DNA of 46,318 bases from Idiomarina sp. 34-48-12 (GTDB taxonomy: Bacteria > Pseudomonadota > Gammaproteobacteria > Enterobacterales > Alteromonadaceae): positions 1 through 46,318 of the forward strand of contig NCJS01000002.1 in NCBI GenBank assembly GCA_002279005.1, given 5' to 3'. This document shows, piece after piece, positions 35,847-45,739 of the stretch (positions are counted from its first letter, which is position 1; each line of letters opens with the position of its first letter). The position numbers and the translations under genes are program-made. The notes beneath the pieces are model-generated. The model saw nothing but the letters and a program-made list of their open reading frames with translations. It ran no database searches and was not told where the DNA came from.

Positions 35847-38095
35847 GACACTTCTTTCTCAGAGTTGGCTCGCTCTAACACATCACGATTAAATTGTTGG
35901 GTGAAGCGAATAAATTCGTTCAATGGCATGGCGCGGCCGTAGAAAAAGCCTTGTTGGTAGTGGCATTTTTGCTGTTGCAAAAATTCAACTTGCTGTTCGT
36001 GTTCTACGCCCTCGGCAACCACACTCATGTTGAGTGTATGCGCAATTCGAATAAGCACTTCAACCAAGGCTTTCTGTTGGCCTTGGTGCGGCACATTGTG
36101 CAAGAAGCTGCGGTCAATCTTAATGACATCGATAGGATATGAACGCAGGTAGTTCAAACTTGAATAGCCGGTACCAAAATCGTCAATCGCTAGCGAAATA
36201 CCAGCATCACGTAGCTTACGTAAGTTGGCGAACTGACGTTCTTTGTTACGCATCAGCATTGATTCGGTAATTTCGAACATCAATCGATTAGTTGGTACAT
36301 CGGCCGCTGCAATCACATTGAGCCAGTGTGTTGCTGCCTGGCGGTCATTAAATTCACGTGGCGAACGATTCAATGCAATCGCTAAATCTAAGCCGGCTTC
36401 GTTCATCTTTTTCCAATCGCGCACCACCTCACGCAATACGAAGTCACCCAAGCCAATTATCGCACCGGTCTTTTCGGCAATTGGAATAAATTCAGCTGGG
36501 GAAATGGCACCACGTTCCGGATGGGTCCAACGAATCAACGCTTCGCAGCGCGTGAGCAATCCGGTTTCAGTTTCAATGACTGGCTGGTAGTGCACCTCAA
36601 ACTGTTCGGCCTCAATGCCTTTAATAATCTGATGATGCAGATTAATGTCGCGCTCTGTGCTTTGACGCAACTGCTCATCGAAGAAGTGGACGCTCATTGC
36701 CCCTTGAGCTTTGGCTGCGTACATCGCAAGTTCAGCATGCTTCAATAACTGCTGCACTTCTTGTCCATCGTGCGGGAACATCGCAATACCGGTGCTGGCG
36801 GTCATATTGATATGATTATGTTCAATATCAAGCGTATGCAGGAGATCGTTCATAATGGCTTTCGCGCGAATCTCCGCTTCGCTTGGATCGTTGAGATCAC
36901 GTAGCACAATCGCAAATTCGTCGCCGCCGATTCGAGCAAGCAGGTCATCCTCTCGAATACTGGTACGAATTCGTTCAGCGACGCGCTGCAACAGGGCGTC
37001 ACCAACTTCATGCCCCAAAACATCATTAATTTCGCGTAAATGATCAAGGTCAAGAACAAGCAAGGCAAATTTCTGTTGATTGCGCAGTGCTGCACGAATA
37101 TCCGCACCAAGTTGCTCGGCGAAGAAGTTCCGATTTGGTAAATCAGTTAAGCCATCGTAGCGCGCTTGATACGCAATGGTCGAAATAGCGCCACGTAGCC
37201 GGTGTTGGGTAAATATCAGCATTAAAAATGCCGATAAGATGACGGCTGTCAGACCAATTCCGATGGCCCAATGCAGCCAAAAATCAGCATTGGTGGCAAC
37301 CCACTGCCCGTCACGTGGATACGCCGCTAATTTCCATCTGCCGCGTGGGAACGCGATTTCAGTGACCAGCGCATCAGGATTAAATGCATCATCATTACCG
37401 GCAAATGCTTGCGGGTTAGGCTCTAAATCATTTTCGGCATGGCGAATCGCAAACGAATAATTTGGATGCTGGTAAAAACGCACGCCTTCAAGTAGGTGTA
37501 CGTGATCAATCACCAACGATGCGACGCCCCACAACGTTCGATCGTTGCGAAATACTGGCATGCGTGCGATCAATGCCTCTCGGCCTTGGGTAAGGCGCAT
37601 CGGGCCAGTTAACACGACATCTTTCACAGCAATAGAGCGCAAAATACCGGCGTACTGCTCGGTATCAAGTCGGTAATTGAAGCCAATAATTGATTGATTG
37701 CCCTCAACGGGGTAGACAAATTTCACGACAAGATCAGGCGCAAGCGCCACATGCATAATGTCGAGATTGGACGATAGGAACTCATCAATGATGTGTTGTA
37801 GACGAACGCGATCAGGGGAATCTTGCCACAGAATTTCAGGACGCAGTGCACGCAGTGCTAACATATTGGCTTGTAAGCGCTGTTCTATTTGGCCACGCAT
37901 TGCACTTAAGTGCTCGCTAGCGCGACGTTTTTCTATTTCCAGTTGCTGCTGTCGTTCGCCGTCGACCACAAGGTACACCGCGTACAACAAAGCCGATGCA
38001 ATAAAAAGCACAACAACAAGGTAGCGCAATAAGCGCCAGCGTTCGGACTGCTTACCGAACTTATCTGGAAAACTCACAACATCTATCTGCTTCAT
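35831..38095 (-). CDS. Membrane CHASE-like sensor with GGDEF and EAL domains
   Basis: The 754-residue product has membrane helices at about 23-44 and 274-295 flanking a periplasmic CHASE-like domain (FVYPVEGNQSIIGFNYRL, then LTGPMRLTQGREALIARMPVF). The GGDEF domain (about 310-475) has intact GGDEF at 390-394 and an RxxD inhibitory-site pattern at 381-384. The EAL domain (about 485-735) has E518-A-L, FEITESM, IDDFGTGYSSL (D638/D639), KIDRSF and VVAEGVE, so both cyclase and phosphodiesterase residues are present. Net activity on cyclic di-GMP cannot be told. No clear ribosome binding site; a TATAAT at 38121-38126 is a possible -10. The gene lies between rnpB and mraZ, and its end overlaps rnpB. 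Confidence 0.93.
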
Positions 38096-38211
38096 TTATA
38101 TGAGAAAGCTTATTATTAGAATTATATGCTAATTGACATAGTACTCGCATCATCCTTTACCTAATCCTTGCCGTCAAGCGCTGTTACATATCGCAAACCC
38201 ATCATTTTTCC

Positions 38212-38241
38212 TTGACAGGTGGAAAGATCGGCACCTAGACT
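38212..38241 (+). promoter_or_regulatory. Promoter of the dcw cluster (mraZ)
   Basis: A perfect TTGACA (38212-38217), 18-base spacer and TAGACT (38236-38241). Transcription would start near 38248, just upstream of the MraZ operator repeats, leaving a short leader of about 36 nt. Confidence 0.75.
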
Positions 38242-38250
38242 GTCACATTG

Positions 38251-38275
38251 TGGGGATTTGTGGGTAATAGTGGAT
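38251..38275 (+). promoter_or_regulatory. MraZ operator: three direct repeats with 10-bp period
   Basis: TGGGG (38251), TGGGT (38261) and TGGAT (38271) are spaced exactly 10 bp apart (5-base units, 5-base spacers). This is the known MraZ binding pattern upstream of mraZ, where the protein represses its own dcw promoter. The third repeat is a weaker match. Confidence 0.85.
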
Positions 38276-38283
38276 CAAATAAT

Positions 38284-38742
38284 ATGTTTCGTGGCGCAGC
38301 AGCACTCAGTCTAGATGACAAAGGTCGGCTCGCGATACCAGCAAAGTATCGCAAGAGTCTGCTTTTGGATTGTGACGGGCAAATGGTCTGCACCATCGAT
38401 ATCAAGCAACCCTGTTTATTGTTGTATCCGTTGCCGCAGTGGCAATTGATTGAACAGAAGCTCACCACCTTATCAAGCATGAACCCCGCGGAGCGTCGTC
38501 TACAGCGTTTGTTACTGGGGCACGCCGAAGACTGCCAAATGGATAAAAACGGCCGCATTTTGATAGCACCAACCCTGCGTCAACATGCGGATTTGAGCAA
38601 AAAGATCATGATTATTGGTCAGCTCAATAAGTTTGAACTTTGGTCTGAAGCGGCATGGCAAGAACAAATCGCAGCCGATATGGCAGCGGAGCAAGAAGAC
38701 GACTTGGCACACAGTGATCGACTACAAGACTTCTCATTATAA
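38284..38742 (+). CDS. mraZ: Transcriptional regulator MraZ
   Basis: With ATG at 38284 the product is 152 residues, as in E. coli. It has two AbrB-like/MraZ repeats, each with the DxKGR-type motif: [16 protein letters not shown] and later [16 protein letters not shown]. MraZ forms a ring that binds the TGGG-type repeats just upstream and represses the dcw operon. An upstream in-frame ATG (38248) coincides with the predicted transcription start and operator, so it is rejected. The stop overlaps rsmH as TAATG. Confidence 0.96.
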   Translation: MFRGAAALSLDDKGRLAIPAKYRKSLLLDCDGQMVCTIDIKQPCLLLYPLPQWQLIEQKLTTLSSMNPAERRLQRLLLGHAEDCQMDKNGRILIAPTLRQHADLSKKIMIIGQLNKFELWSEAAWQEQIAADMAAEQEDDLAHSDRLQDFSL

Positions 38743-39692
38743 TGACAACAGAAGCGCAACAACACGTCTCGGTGTTGTTACAAGAGTCCATCGAGGCTCT
38801 TGCGATCAAACCAGACGGAATTTATTTAGATGCAACCTTCGGTAGAGGGGGGCACTCGCGCGCTATTCTGGCCGAATTAAACTCGCAAGGTAAACTTTAT
38901 GCACTTGATCGCGACCCCACTGCGATTGCTGCAGCCGAAGCCTTGCGCGATGACCCACGGTTTACCATCATCCACACCCCCTTCTCACGATTAGACGACG
39001 TGCTTGAAACGCAGCAATTGCGCGGCAAACTCGACGGAATACTCTTTGATCTTGGCGTTTCCTCCCCACAATTGGATGACGCCGAACGTGGTTTTAGTTT
39101 CATGCGTGAAGGCCCACTTGATATGCGCATGGACACCAGCACCGGTATGACTGCGGCAGATTTTTTGAACTCTGCCAGCGCCGATGAGATTGCCTTTGTA
39201 CTACGCGAATATGGCGAAGAGCGCTTTGCTTGGCGTATTGCGCAAGCTGTTGTGAAGCAGCGCGAGGAACAACCTCTGTCGACAACTCGTGAACTGGCAG
39301 AACTTATTGCCAAAGCGGTACCGTTTAAAGACAAACACAAGCATCCAGCAACGCGCAGTTTCCAAGGCATTCGCATTCACATCAACGGCGAACTCGATGA
39401 AATTGAAACAGCATTAACCGCCGCCGTTAGTGGTCTGAAACCGGAAGGGCGCCTTGCTGTAATCAGCTTTCACAGTCTCGAAGACCGCATGGTGAAGCGA
39501 TTTATGCGAGCGCAGGCACAAGGTCGGGCAATTCCAGCTGGGTTGCCGATTCGAGATGCAGACTTTGATCGCGGTCAAACACTGCGCTTAATTGGCAAAG
39601 CGATTAAGCCATCAGCGGTCGAAATTAAAGCAAATCCACGAGCACGGAGTTCCGTGCTACGCATAGCAGCGAGGTTAGATTATGAAAGCTAG
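38742..39692 (+). CDS. rsmH: 16S rRNA (cytosine1402-N4)-methyltransferase RsmH
   Basis: The 316-residue SAM-dependent methyltransferase has [27 protein letters not shown] (SAM-binding), [43 protein letters not shown] and [17 protein letters not shown]. It methylates the N4 of C1402 in 16S rRNA, the same nucleotide modified by RsmI. It is the second gene of the dcw cluster, coupled to mraZ by a TAATG overlap and overlapping ftsL by 11 bases. Confidence 0.97.
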   Translation: MTTEAQQHVSVLLQESIEALAIKPDGIYLDATFGRGGHSRAILAELNSQGKLYALDRDPTAIAAAEALRDDPRFTIIHTPFSRLDDVLETQQLRGKLDGILFDLGVSSPQLDDAERGFSFMREGPLDMRMDTSTGMTAADFLNSASADEIAFVLREYGEERFAWRIAQAVVKQREEQPLSTTRELAELIAKAVPFKDKHKHPATRSFQGIRIHINGELDEIETALTAAVSGLKPEGRLAVISFHSLEDRMVKRFMRAQAQGRAIPAGLPIRDADFDRGQTLRLIGKAIKPSAVEIKANPRARSSVLRIAARLDYES

Positions 39693-39999
39693 CCGCGTGC
39701 CTGCATTAGTAGCTGTTTTATTTGACGACTTTCGCCAACACCTTGTGTTGGTTTTGCTGTTTTTAATGGTTATCGCCAGTGCGATGGCGGTGATTTACGT
39801 ATCGCATAGCCATCGCTTGCTCACCATCGAGCGTGATGAGCTGTTATCGCAGCGTGATGAAATTGATATCGAATGGCGCCATTTACAGATTGAACAGAAC
39901 ACCCTAACGGAACACAACCGAGTGGAACGCATTGCTGAACAGCGCCTTGATATGGTGCGCGCTGAAGCTGACCAGGAGGTGCTAGTGCCATGGCAGTAA
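39682..39999 (+). CDS. ftsL: Cell division protein FtsL
   Basis: The 105-residue bitopic protein has a short cytoplasmic N terminus, one membrane helix ([21 protein letters not shown], about 17-37) and a periplasmic leucine-zipper-like coiled coil ([29 protein letters not shown]), with a terminal RLDMV segment. FtsL binds FtsB and FtsQ to activate FtsWI at the septum. Sequence conservation in this family is low, so the call rests on topology plus position between rsmH and ftsI. Confidence 0.94.
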   Translation: MKASRVPALVAVLFDDFRQHLVLVLLFLMVIASAMAVIYVSHSHRLLTIERDELLSQRDEIDIEWRHLQIEQNTLTEHNRVERIAEQRLDMVRAEADQEVLVPWQ

Positions 40000-41738
40000 C
40001 ACCAAAACCGAACCGCCGCGCTGTTAAAAAAGCGCAACCACACTTAAGCAAGGGACGTTTTTACTTCGCCTTGTTGGTGGTGTTTGGCGTGTTTGGAACC
40101 TTGGTGGCACGTGCGGCTTACATTCAGCTGATAGAGCCAGAGCGTTTGATCTACGAGGGTGATCTTCGTTCACTTCGCACAAACGAAACCACGGTACAAC
40201 GTGGCAGTATTCTTGATCGTAACGGCCGCGAGTTAGCGGTTAGCGTTCCAGTAGAAACCGTTTGGGCCGATCCAAAACGTGTTCATGAAGGCGATGGCTT
40301 AGCTAATCGAGAGCGTTGGTTGGCGTTGGCAGAAGTGTTCCGCACTGATGTAAACGATTTAATGAGCAAAGTGTCTGACCCAACTCGCCGCTTTGTTTAC
40401 CTGGAACGAAAAGTCACGCCGGGCGTAGCTGATTTTGTTCGTCAACTCGGCATACCGGGTGTGTATTTAAAAACCGAGTCACGGCGTTTCTATCCGGCAG
40501 GAGAAATTGCAGCTCACGTCGTTGGCTTCACCGACATCGACGGTCTCGGTATTGAAGGTCTAGAAGCTATTTATAATCAAGTGCTCACCGGTGTTCCCGG
40601 TGAGCGAGTTTATCGCAAGGATGCGGCAGGACGGGTTGTTGAAGAAATTCGGGTTACCGAAGCGCAACAACCACAACAATTAACGCTGAGTATTGATCAA
40701 CGCTTGCAATCACTGGCTTATGCCGAAGTCAAAAAGGCCGTGCGCTATCACCAGGCGACTTCCGGCTCGGCAGTGATTCTTGACGTGAAAACCGGCGAGG
40801 TACTCGCAATGGTCAACAGCCCGTCCTACAACCCAAACAATCGCAATGATTTGCAACCGCATAAGTTGCGCAATCGTGCGATCACCGATGCTTATGAACC
40901 GGGCTCTACTGTAAAACCGTTGGCCGTTATTGCGGGTTTGGAAGCTGGTGTCATTAAACCAAACGATGTCATTAACACCAGCCCAGGTTGGATACGGTTA
41001 GGAGGCCGCCGTGTAAGCGACCCGATTAATCGTGGCGAACAAACAATTACACAAATTTTAGAGAACTCTAGCAACGTTGGCACTGCCAAAATCGCATTGG
41101 CTACGGGTATCAACAATATGTTGGATATATACGCAGCGGTTGGTTTTGGTAATGACACAGGGGTAGCCATGTTGGGTGAGAGTTTCGGTATTTTACAAAA
41201 CCGACAGCGTTGGTCCGATTTTGAAATTGCGACACTATCGTACGGCTACGGCATGTCGGCGACGACACTGCAGTTGGCACAAATGTACGCCATTATTGCC
41301 AATGGCGGGAAGCGTGTGCCGTTAACCATTCAACGTCGTGAAGGCGCACCTGAGGGTGAGCAAGTCATTTCTGCGAGTACAGCTGAAACAGTTCTTGGCA
41401 TGCTGGAAAGCGTGGTGGCAAATGGTTCAGGTAAACGTGCTCAAGTACGAGGCTATCGTGTTGCAGGTAAAACTGGTACCTCACGTAAAGCCGTTGCCGG
41501 TGGTTATGGCGAAGAGTATGTCACCTTGTTCGCCGGTGTAGCGCCAGTTAGCGATCCGCGCTTGGCTGTCGTGGTGACAGTGAACGAGCCGAGTGGTGAT
41601 GAATATTACGGCAGCGAGGTTTCAGCGCCCGTGTTCTCAGAAATTGTAGGTGATGCACTACGCGTTATGAATATCCCACCGGATAACTTGGCCGACGCGC
41701 AATTAAAAGCAGCTGGTTTCGGAGGGGCAGATGATTGA
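39990..41738 (+). CDS. ftsI: Septal peptidoglycan transpeptidase FtsI (PBP3)
   Basis: The 582-residue product has an N-terminal membrane anchor (FYFALLVVFGVFGTLVARAAY), a pedestal domain (about 60-230) with RGSILDRNGRELAVS, and the transpeptidase domain. Its motifs are SxxK in PGSTVKPLAV (catalytic Ser near 309), SSN, and KTG in AGKTGTSRKA. It crosslinks septal peptidoglycan and is a beta-lactam target. AGGAGG precedes the ATG; the gene overlaps ftsL by 10 bases and murE by 8 bases. Confidence 0.97.
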   Translation: MAVTPKPNRRAVKKAQPHLSKGRFYFALLVVFGVFGTLVARAAYIQLIEPERLIYEGDLRSLRTNETTVQRGSILDRNGRELAVSVPVETVWADPKRVHEGDGLANRERWLALAEVFRTDVNDLMSKVSDPTRRFVYLERKVTPGVADFVRQLGIPGVYLKTESRRFYPAGEIAAHVVGFTDIDGLGIEGLEAIYNQVLTGVPGERVYRKDAAGRVVEEIRVTEAQQPQQLTLSIDQRLQSLAYAEVKKAVRYHQATSGSAVILDVKTGEVLAMVNSPSYNPNNRNDLQPHKLRNRAITDAYEPGSTVKPLAVIAGLEAGVIKPNDVINTSPGWIRLGGRRVSDPINRGEQTITQILENSSNVGTAKIALATGINNMLDIYAAVGFGNDTGVAMLGESFGILQNRQRWSDFEIATLSYGYGMSATTLQLAQMYAIIANGGKRVPLTIQRREGAPEGEQVISASTAETVLGMLESVVANGSGKRAQVRGYRVAGKTGTSRKAVAGGYGEEYVTLFAGVAPVSDPRLAVVVTVNEPSGDEYYGSEVSAPVFSEIVGDALRVMNIPPDNLADAQLKAAGFGGADD

Positions 41739-43221
41739 TCTCATGGCCTTATTACCAGATTACCCCTTACAACTGCCTGCTGTGAAAGTTGGTGGGTTGA
41801 AGCTCGATAGCCGTCAGGTCGCCGCCAACGATGCATTCGTAGCGGTGCCTGGCTATCAAGTGGATGGACGACAGTTTATCGACGCTGCCATTGCTGCTGG
41901 TGCTGCCGTGGTGTTAGCCGATTCAGAAACGGTTGGCATGGAATTGCGCGGCCGGACGTGGGTTATCGAAGTACCGCAACTGAAGAATAAATTATCAGAC
42001 ATCGCCGGCCGATTTTTCCATGAGCCATCGCAGGCACTTGCAGTGATTGGGGTGACCGGTACCAACGGTAAAACCTCGGTGACTTATATTGCCGCGCAAT
42101 TGCTTGAAGCGTTAGGCGTTCCGTGTGGCGTCATTGGTACCACTGGCTCAGGATTCCCAGGACGATTGTTGCCAGAAACACATACCACGCCCGATGCTAT
42201 TGCCGTACAACATCGATTACATGTGATGCGTAGTGAGGGCGCTCAAGCGGTTGCCATGGAAGTGTCATCACATGCATTAGTGCAGCGCCGTGTTGAAGCG
42301 TTACATTTCAAAGTTGGCGTGGCAACTAACATCAGCCGCGATCATCTTGATTATCACGGCACCATGGCGAACTACGCTGGTGCTAAACGCCGCTTATTCA
42401 CTGAGTTAGATACTCAATTCAGCGTGTTGAATGCCGATGATTCGGCGGTAGCGGCTTGGCTGCCCGATAGAACCGACAGCTGGCGCTTCAGTTTAACACC
42501 ACAAAATGCTGCTCGCAGCATTTGGGCAGAACAGGTCAAGTATGACCACGACGGCACACAATTTAATTTGCATGTGCGCTATGACGCTGAGCACGTAGAA
42601 CAAATGCCGGTACAGTCGCCATTATTAGGCGGCTTTAACGTCTACAACTTGTTAGCTGCTATTGCAGCCGTTGTTAGCTTAGGGCATGAGCCACAAAAAG
42701 TAGCTGCCGCCTGTGCGCAACTGCATGCAGTGCCGGGACGTATGGAAGCCTTTGGTGGCTCGGATGGCAAGCCACTGGTGATTGTCGATTACGCGCATAC
42801 GCCAGATGCCTTACAGCAAGTGCTTGGCGCTCTGCGTCGTCACTGCGACGGCCAATTATGGTGCGTATTTGGCTGCGGTGGTGACCGCGACCGTGGCAAA
42901 CGCCCACAAATGGGCGCCGTGGCAGCTGATATGGCTGACCGTGTCGTGGTGACCGATGACAACCCACGCACTGAGCCGCCGGAGCAAATTGTGCAGGATA
43001 TTATTGCCGGCATGCCCACGCGCCAACGTGTACAGATCATCATGGGGCGTGAAAATGCGGTGCGCCAAGTCATCGCACAAGCGACGGCCAACGACGTTGT
43101 ACTGCTTGCCGGCAAAGGACACGAAGACTATCAGGTGATTGGTCAACAGCGTATCGATTACAACGAACGGGCATTGGTTGCCGAGATCATGGCAACACCA
43201 ACTGCGGAGGAGCTCTCATGA
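41731..43221 (+). CDS. murE: UDP-MurNAc-L-Ala-D-Glu: meso-diaminopimelate ligase MurE
   Basis: The 496-residue Mur ligase has the ATP loop GVTGTNGKTSVTYI, a central domain with HTTPDAIAVQHRL and AMEVSSHALVQRRV, and the C-terminal VDYAHTPDALQQVL. The DNPR motif (VVTDDNPRTEPPEQI), near residue 410, indicates meso-diaminopimelate as the added residue, consistent with a Gram-negative wall. GGAGGGG precedes the ATG. It overlaps ftsI and murF. Confidence 0.97.
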   Translation: MIDLMALLPDYPLQLPAVKVGGLKLDSRQVAANDAFVAVPGYQVDGRQFIDAAIAAGAAVVLADSETVGMELRGRTWVIEVPQLKNKLSDIAGRFFHEPSQALAVIGVTGTNGKTSVTYIAAQLLEALGVPCGVIGTTGSGFPGRLLPETHTTPDAIAVQHRLHVMRSEGAQAVAMEVSSHALVQRRVEALHFKVGVATNISRDHLDYHGTMANYAGAKRRLFTELDTQFSVLNADDSAVAAWLPDRTDSWRFSLTPQNAARSIWAEQVKYDHDGTQFNLHVRYDAEHVEQMPVQSPLLGGFNVYNLLAAIAAVVSLGHEPQKVAAACAQLHAVPGRMEAFGGSDGKPLVIVDYAHTPDALQQVLGALRRHCDGQLWCVFGCGGDRDRGKRPQMGAVAADMADRVVVTDDNPRTEPPEQIVQDIIAGMPTRQRVQIIMGRENAVRQVIAQATANDVVLLAGKGHEDYQVIGQQRIDYNERALVAEIMATPTAEELS

Positions 43222-44660
43222 TTCGTATTGACTTAGCATGGATTGCCGCCGCTGTTGAAGGGCGTTTAGTTGGTGCAAATCGCACCATCAACCAAGTGAG
43301 TACCGACACGCGAACGTTGCCGAAAGATTGCTTATTTATTGCTTTGAAAGGGCCAAACTTTGATGCGCATGACTTCGCCGCTCAAGCGCTGCAAGATGGC
43401 GCCGCTGCGTTGGTGGTTGAACGCGAATTAACGGATAACGTATGCGCAGCAGCCCCACAAATTATTGTGAATGACACCCGGTATGCGTTGGGCTTACTCG
43501 GTGCCGCTGTGAAAGCCAAAGTGGCGCCAAAAACAATTGCGATTACCGGTAGTAGCGGCAAAACCACGGTCAAAGAGATGTTGGCTGCTATTTTACGCCA
43601 GCGCGGTGAAGTGCTTGCGACAGCAGGTAACTTTAATAATGACATTGGCGTGCCATTAACCCTATTACGTCTTGAGCCACAGCATGAATTTGCTGTCATC
43701 GAGCTTGGTGCCAATCATTTAGGTGAAATTGCGTACACCACCCGGTTAACACAACCGGATGTTGCCATTATTAATAATGTCGCACCAGCACACGTTGAAG
43801 GGTTTGGCGATATTCACGGCGTTTACCGAGCAAAATCTGAAATCTTCCGTGGCTTAGGGCCGCATGGCTTGGCGTTAACGCCATTTCATTCGCAGTTTGC
43901 ACGGGGCTGGCAGCAGATGTTGGCCGAGATCAAACACGAAACCTTTGGCCGAGTGATTGATGCTGGTGACGAGCAGCCGATCGTTCGTGCTTCGAACGTG
44001 CAGGTGAATGAAGATGGTTGTGCCGAATTTGATATTGAACTGACCGGTGAGCAGGCGCAAACGGGCCATATTCAGTTGAGCTTGCCTGGTTTACACAATG
44101 TTGACAACGCGCTGGTAGCCATCCGCGCCGCAGTTGCGGTAGGTTGTGCGCTCGCTGATGCCCAAACAGCATTGGCGCAACTAACACCGGTTGCTGGACG
44201 CTTGAATGTAATTCGGTTAAACGACCAAATTCAACTGATTGATGACACCTACAATGCCAACGTTGGCTCAGTTAAAGCGGCGCTCGATATGCTGGCCGTA
44301 TATCCAGGCTATCGCATGATGGTTCTCGGTGATATGGGCGAGCTTGGCAGTCAAGCGCGCGAATATCACGAAGAGGTTGGTGCCTACGCTATTACCGCAG
44401 GTATCGATAACCTCTATACCTTGGGTGTACTGAGTCAAAGTGCAAGCGAAGTGTTTAATGGTCGCGGAGGGCGCCATTTCTCAAGTTTTGAGAGTGCCGT
44501 TGAAGCCATCATCGCAACAGTGAATCAAGCGGCAGCACCCATTACCATTTTAGTGAAGGGCTCGCGTAGCGCGCGTATGGAGCGCGTGGTGCAAGCCTTG
44601 CAAGAACGTCAGGATGAATTGAAACCAATGACTTCAGAAGAAGGAAAACACGCATGTTAG
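43218..44660 (+). CDS. murF: UDP-MurNAc-tripeptide: D-Ala-D-Ala ligase MurF
   Basis: The 480-residue Mur ligase has the ATP loop [15 protein letters not shown], the following [33 protein letters not shown], and C-terminal [19 protein letters not shown] and [10 protein letters not shown]. It adds the D-Ala-D-Ala dipeptide to complete the cytoplasmic UDP-MurNAc-pentapeptide. GGAGGAG precedes the ATG. It overlaps murE by 4 bases and mraY by 7 bases. Confidence 0.97.
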   Translation: MIRIDLAWIAAAVEGRLVGANRTINQVSTDTRTLPKDCLFIALKGPNFDAHDFAAQALQDGAAALVVERELTDNVCAAAPQIIVNDTRYALGLLGAAVKAKVAPKTIAITGSSGKTTVKEMLAAILRQRGEVLATAGNFNNDIGVPLTLLRLEPQHEFAVIELGANHLGEIAYTTRLTQPDVAIINNVAPAHVEGFGDIHGVYRAKSEIFRGLGPHGLALTPFHSQFARGWQQMLAEIKHETFGRVIDAGDEQPIVRASNVQVNEDGCAEFDIELTGEQAQTGHIQLSLPGLHNVDNALVAIRAAVAVGCALADAQTALAQLTPVAGRLNVIRLNDQIQLIDDTYNANVGSVKAALDMLAVYPGYRMMVLGDMGELGSQAREYHEEVGAYAITAGIDNLYTLGVLSQSASEVFNGRGGRHFSSFESAVEAIIATVNQAAAPITILVKGSRSARMERVVQALQERQDELKPMTSEEGKHAC

Positions 44661-45736
44661 TGTGGTTAGCGGAATATCTAACTCAGTTTGCGAGTGCGTT
44701 TAACGTTATCTCGTACCTAACCATGCGCGCCATTTTAAGTGTGTTGACCGCATTATTGATTTCGCTGTGGATGGGGCCAACCCTCATAAAGTACTTGCAG
44801 CGTCTACAAGTTGGTCAAGCGGTTCGCGATGATGGGCCACAAAGCCATTTAAGCAAGGCGGGTACGCCAACCATGGGCGGTGTTCTGATTATCGCCTCTA
44901 TCGTGTTCTCAACCTTGTTGTGGGCCGATCTTACTAACCATTATGTGCAAGTGGTATTGGCTGTGGTGCTTGGCTTTGGTGCCGTCGGCTTTGTCGACGA
45001 TTACCGTAAAGTTGTGCAGAAAAATCCGCGAGGCCTTCCCGCACGGTGGAAATATTTTTGGCAATCACTGATTGCAACATTGGCTGCAGTGTACCTATAT
45101 GCACATGCGACCGTCGGTGCTGAAACGCAGCTACTCGTACCATTTTTCAAAGATGTGATGCCACAGCTTGGGCTGATGTACATCTTGCTTGCTTATTTCG
45201 TCATTGTCGGCACCAGTAATGCGGTTAATTTGACTGATGGCCTAGACGGTTTGGCAATAGTGCCAACCATTATGGTAGCGGGCGCACTTGGTGTATTTGC
45301 GTATGCCTCGGGTAACGCGAACTTCGCTAGTTATTTGAACATTCCGTTCTTACCGCTTTCAGGTGAGCTATTGATTGTCTGTACAGCGATTTTTGGCGCT
45401 GGGTTAGGCTTCCTCTGGTTCAACACGTATCCAGCGATGGTGTTTATGGGCGACGTGGGCTCACTGACCCTCGGCGCAGCACTTGGTGTGATTGCCGTGA
45501 TGGTGCGCCAAGAGCTGGTGTTGTTCATTATGGGCGGCGTCTTTGTCATGGAAACTTTGAGTGTGATGTTGCAAGTGGGCTCGTATAAATTGCGCGGCAA
45601 GCGCGTATTTCGAATGGCACCCATTCATCACCACTACGAGTTAAAAGGCTGGCCAGAGCCACGCGTCATTGTGCGCTTCTGGATATTAAGTTTGGTGTTT
45701 GTATTGATTGGTTTAGCAACCTTGAAGCTGAGATAA
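44654..45736 (+). CDS. mraY: Phospho-MurNAc-pentapeptide transferase MraY
   Basis: The 360-residue protein with about ten membrane helices has the E. coli MraY length. Signatures are [16 protein letters not shown], the aspartate pair in [37 protein letters not shown] and the cytoplasmic loop [23 protein letters not shown]. It transfers phospho-MurNAc-pentapeptide to undecaprenyl phosphate, making lipid I. AAGGA precedes the ATG, within the end of murF. Confidence 0.98.
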   Translation: MLVWLAEYLTQFASAFNVISYLTMRAILSVLTALLISLWMGPTLIKYLQRLQVGQAVRDDGPQSHLSKAGTPTMGGVLIIASIVFSTLLWADLTNHYVQVVLAVVLGFGAVGFVDDYRKVVQKNPRGLPARWKYFWQSLIATLAAVYLYAHATVGAETQLLVPFFKDVMPQLGLMYILLAYFVIVGTSNAVNLTDGLDGLAIVPTIMVAGALGVFAYASGNANFASYLNIPFLPLSGELLIVCTAIFGAGLGFLWFNTYPAMVFMGDVGSLTLGAALGVIAVMVRQELVLFIMGGVFVMETLSVMLQVGSYKLRGKRVFRMAPIHHHYELKGWPEPRVIVRFWILSLVFVLIGLATLKLR

Positions 45737-45739
45737 ACA

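Noticed and set aside
38897..39376. A 159-codon open frame antisense to rsmH
   Set aside because: It mirrors the codon structure of rsmH, has a biased Arg/Ser composition, no ribosome binding site and no recognisable domain.
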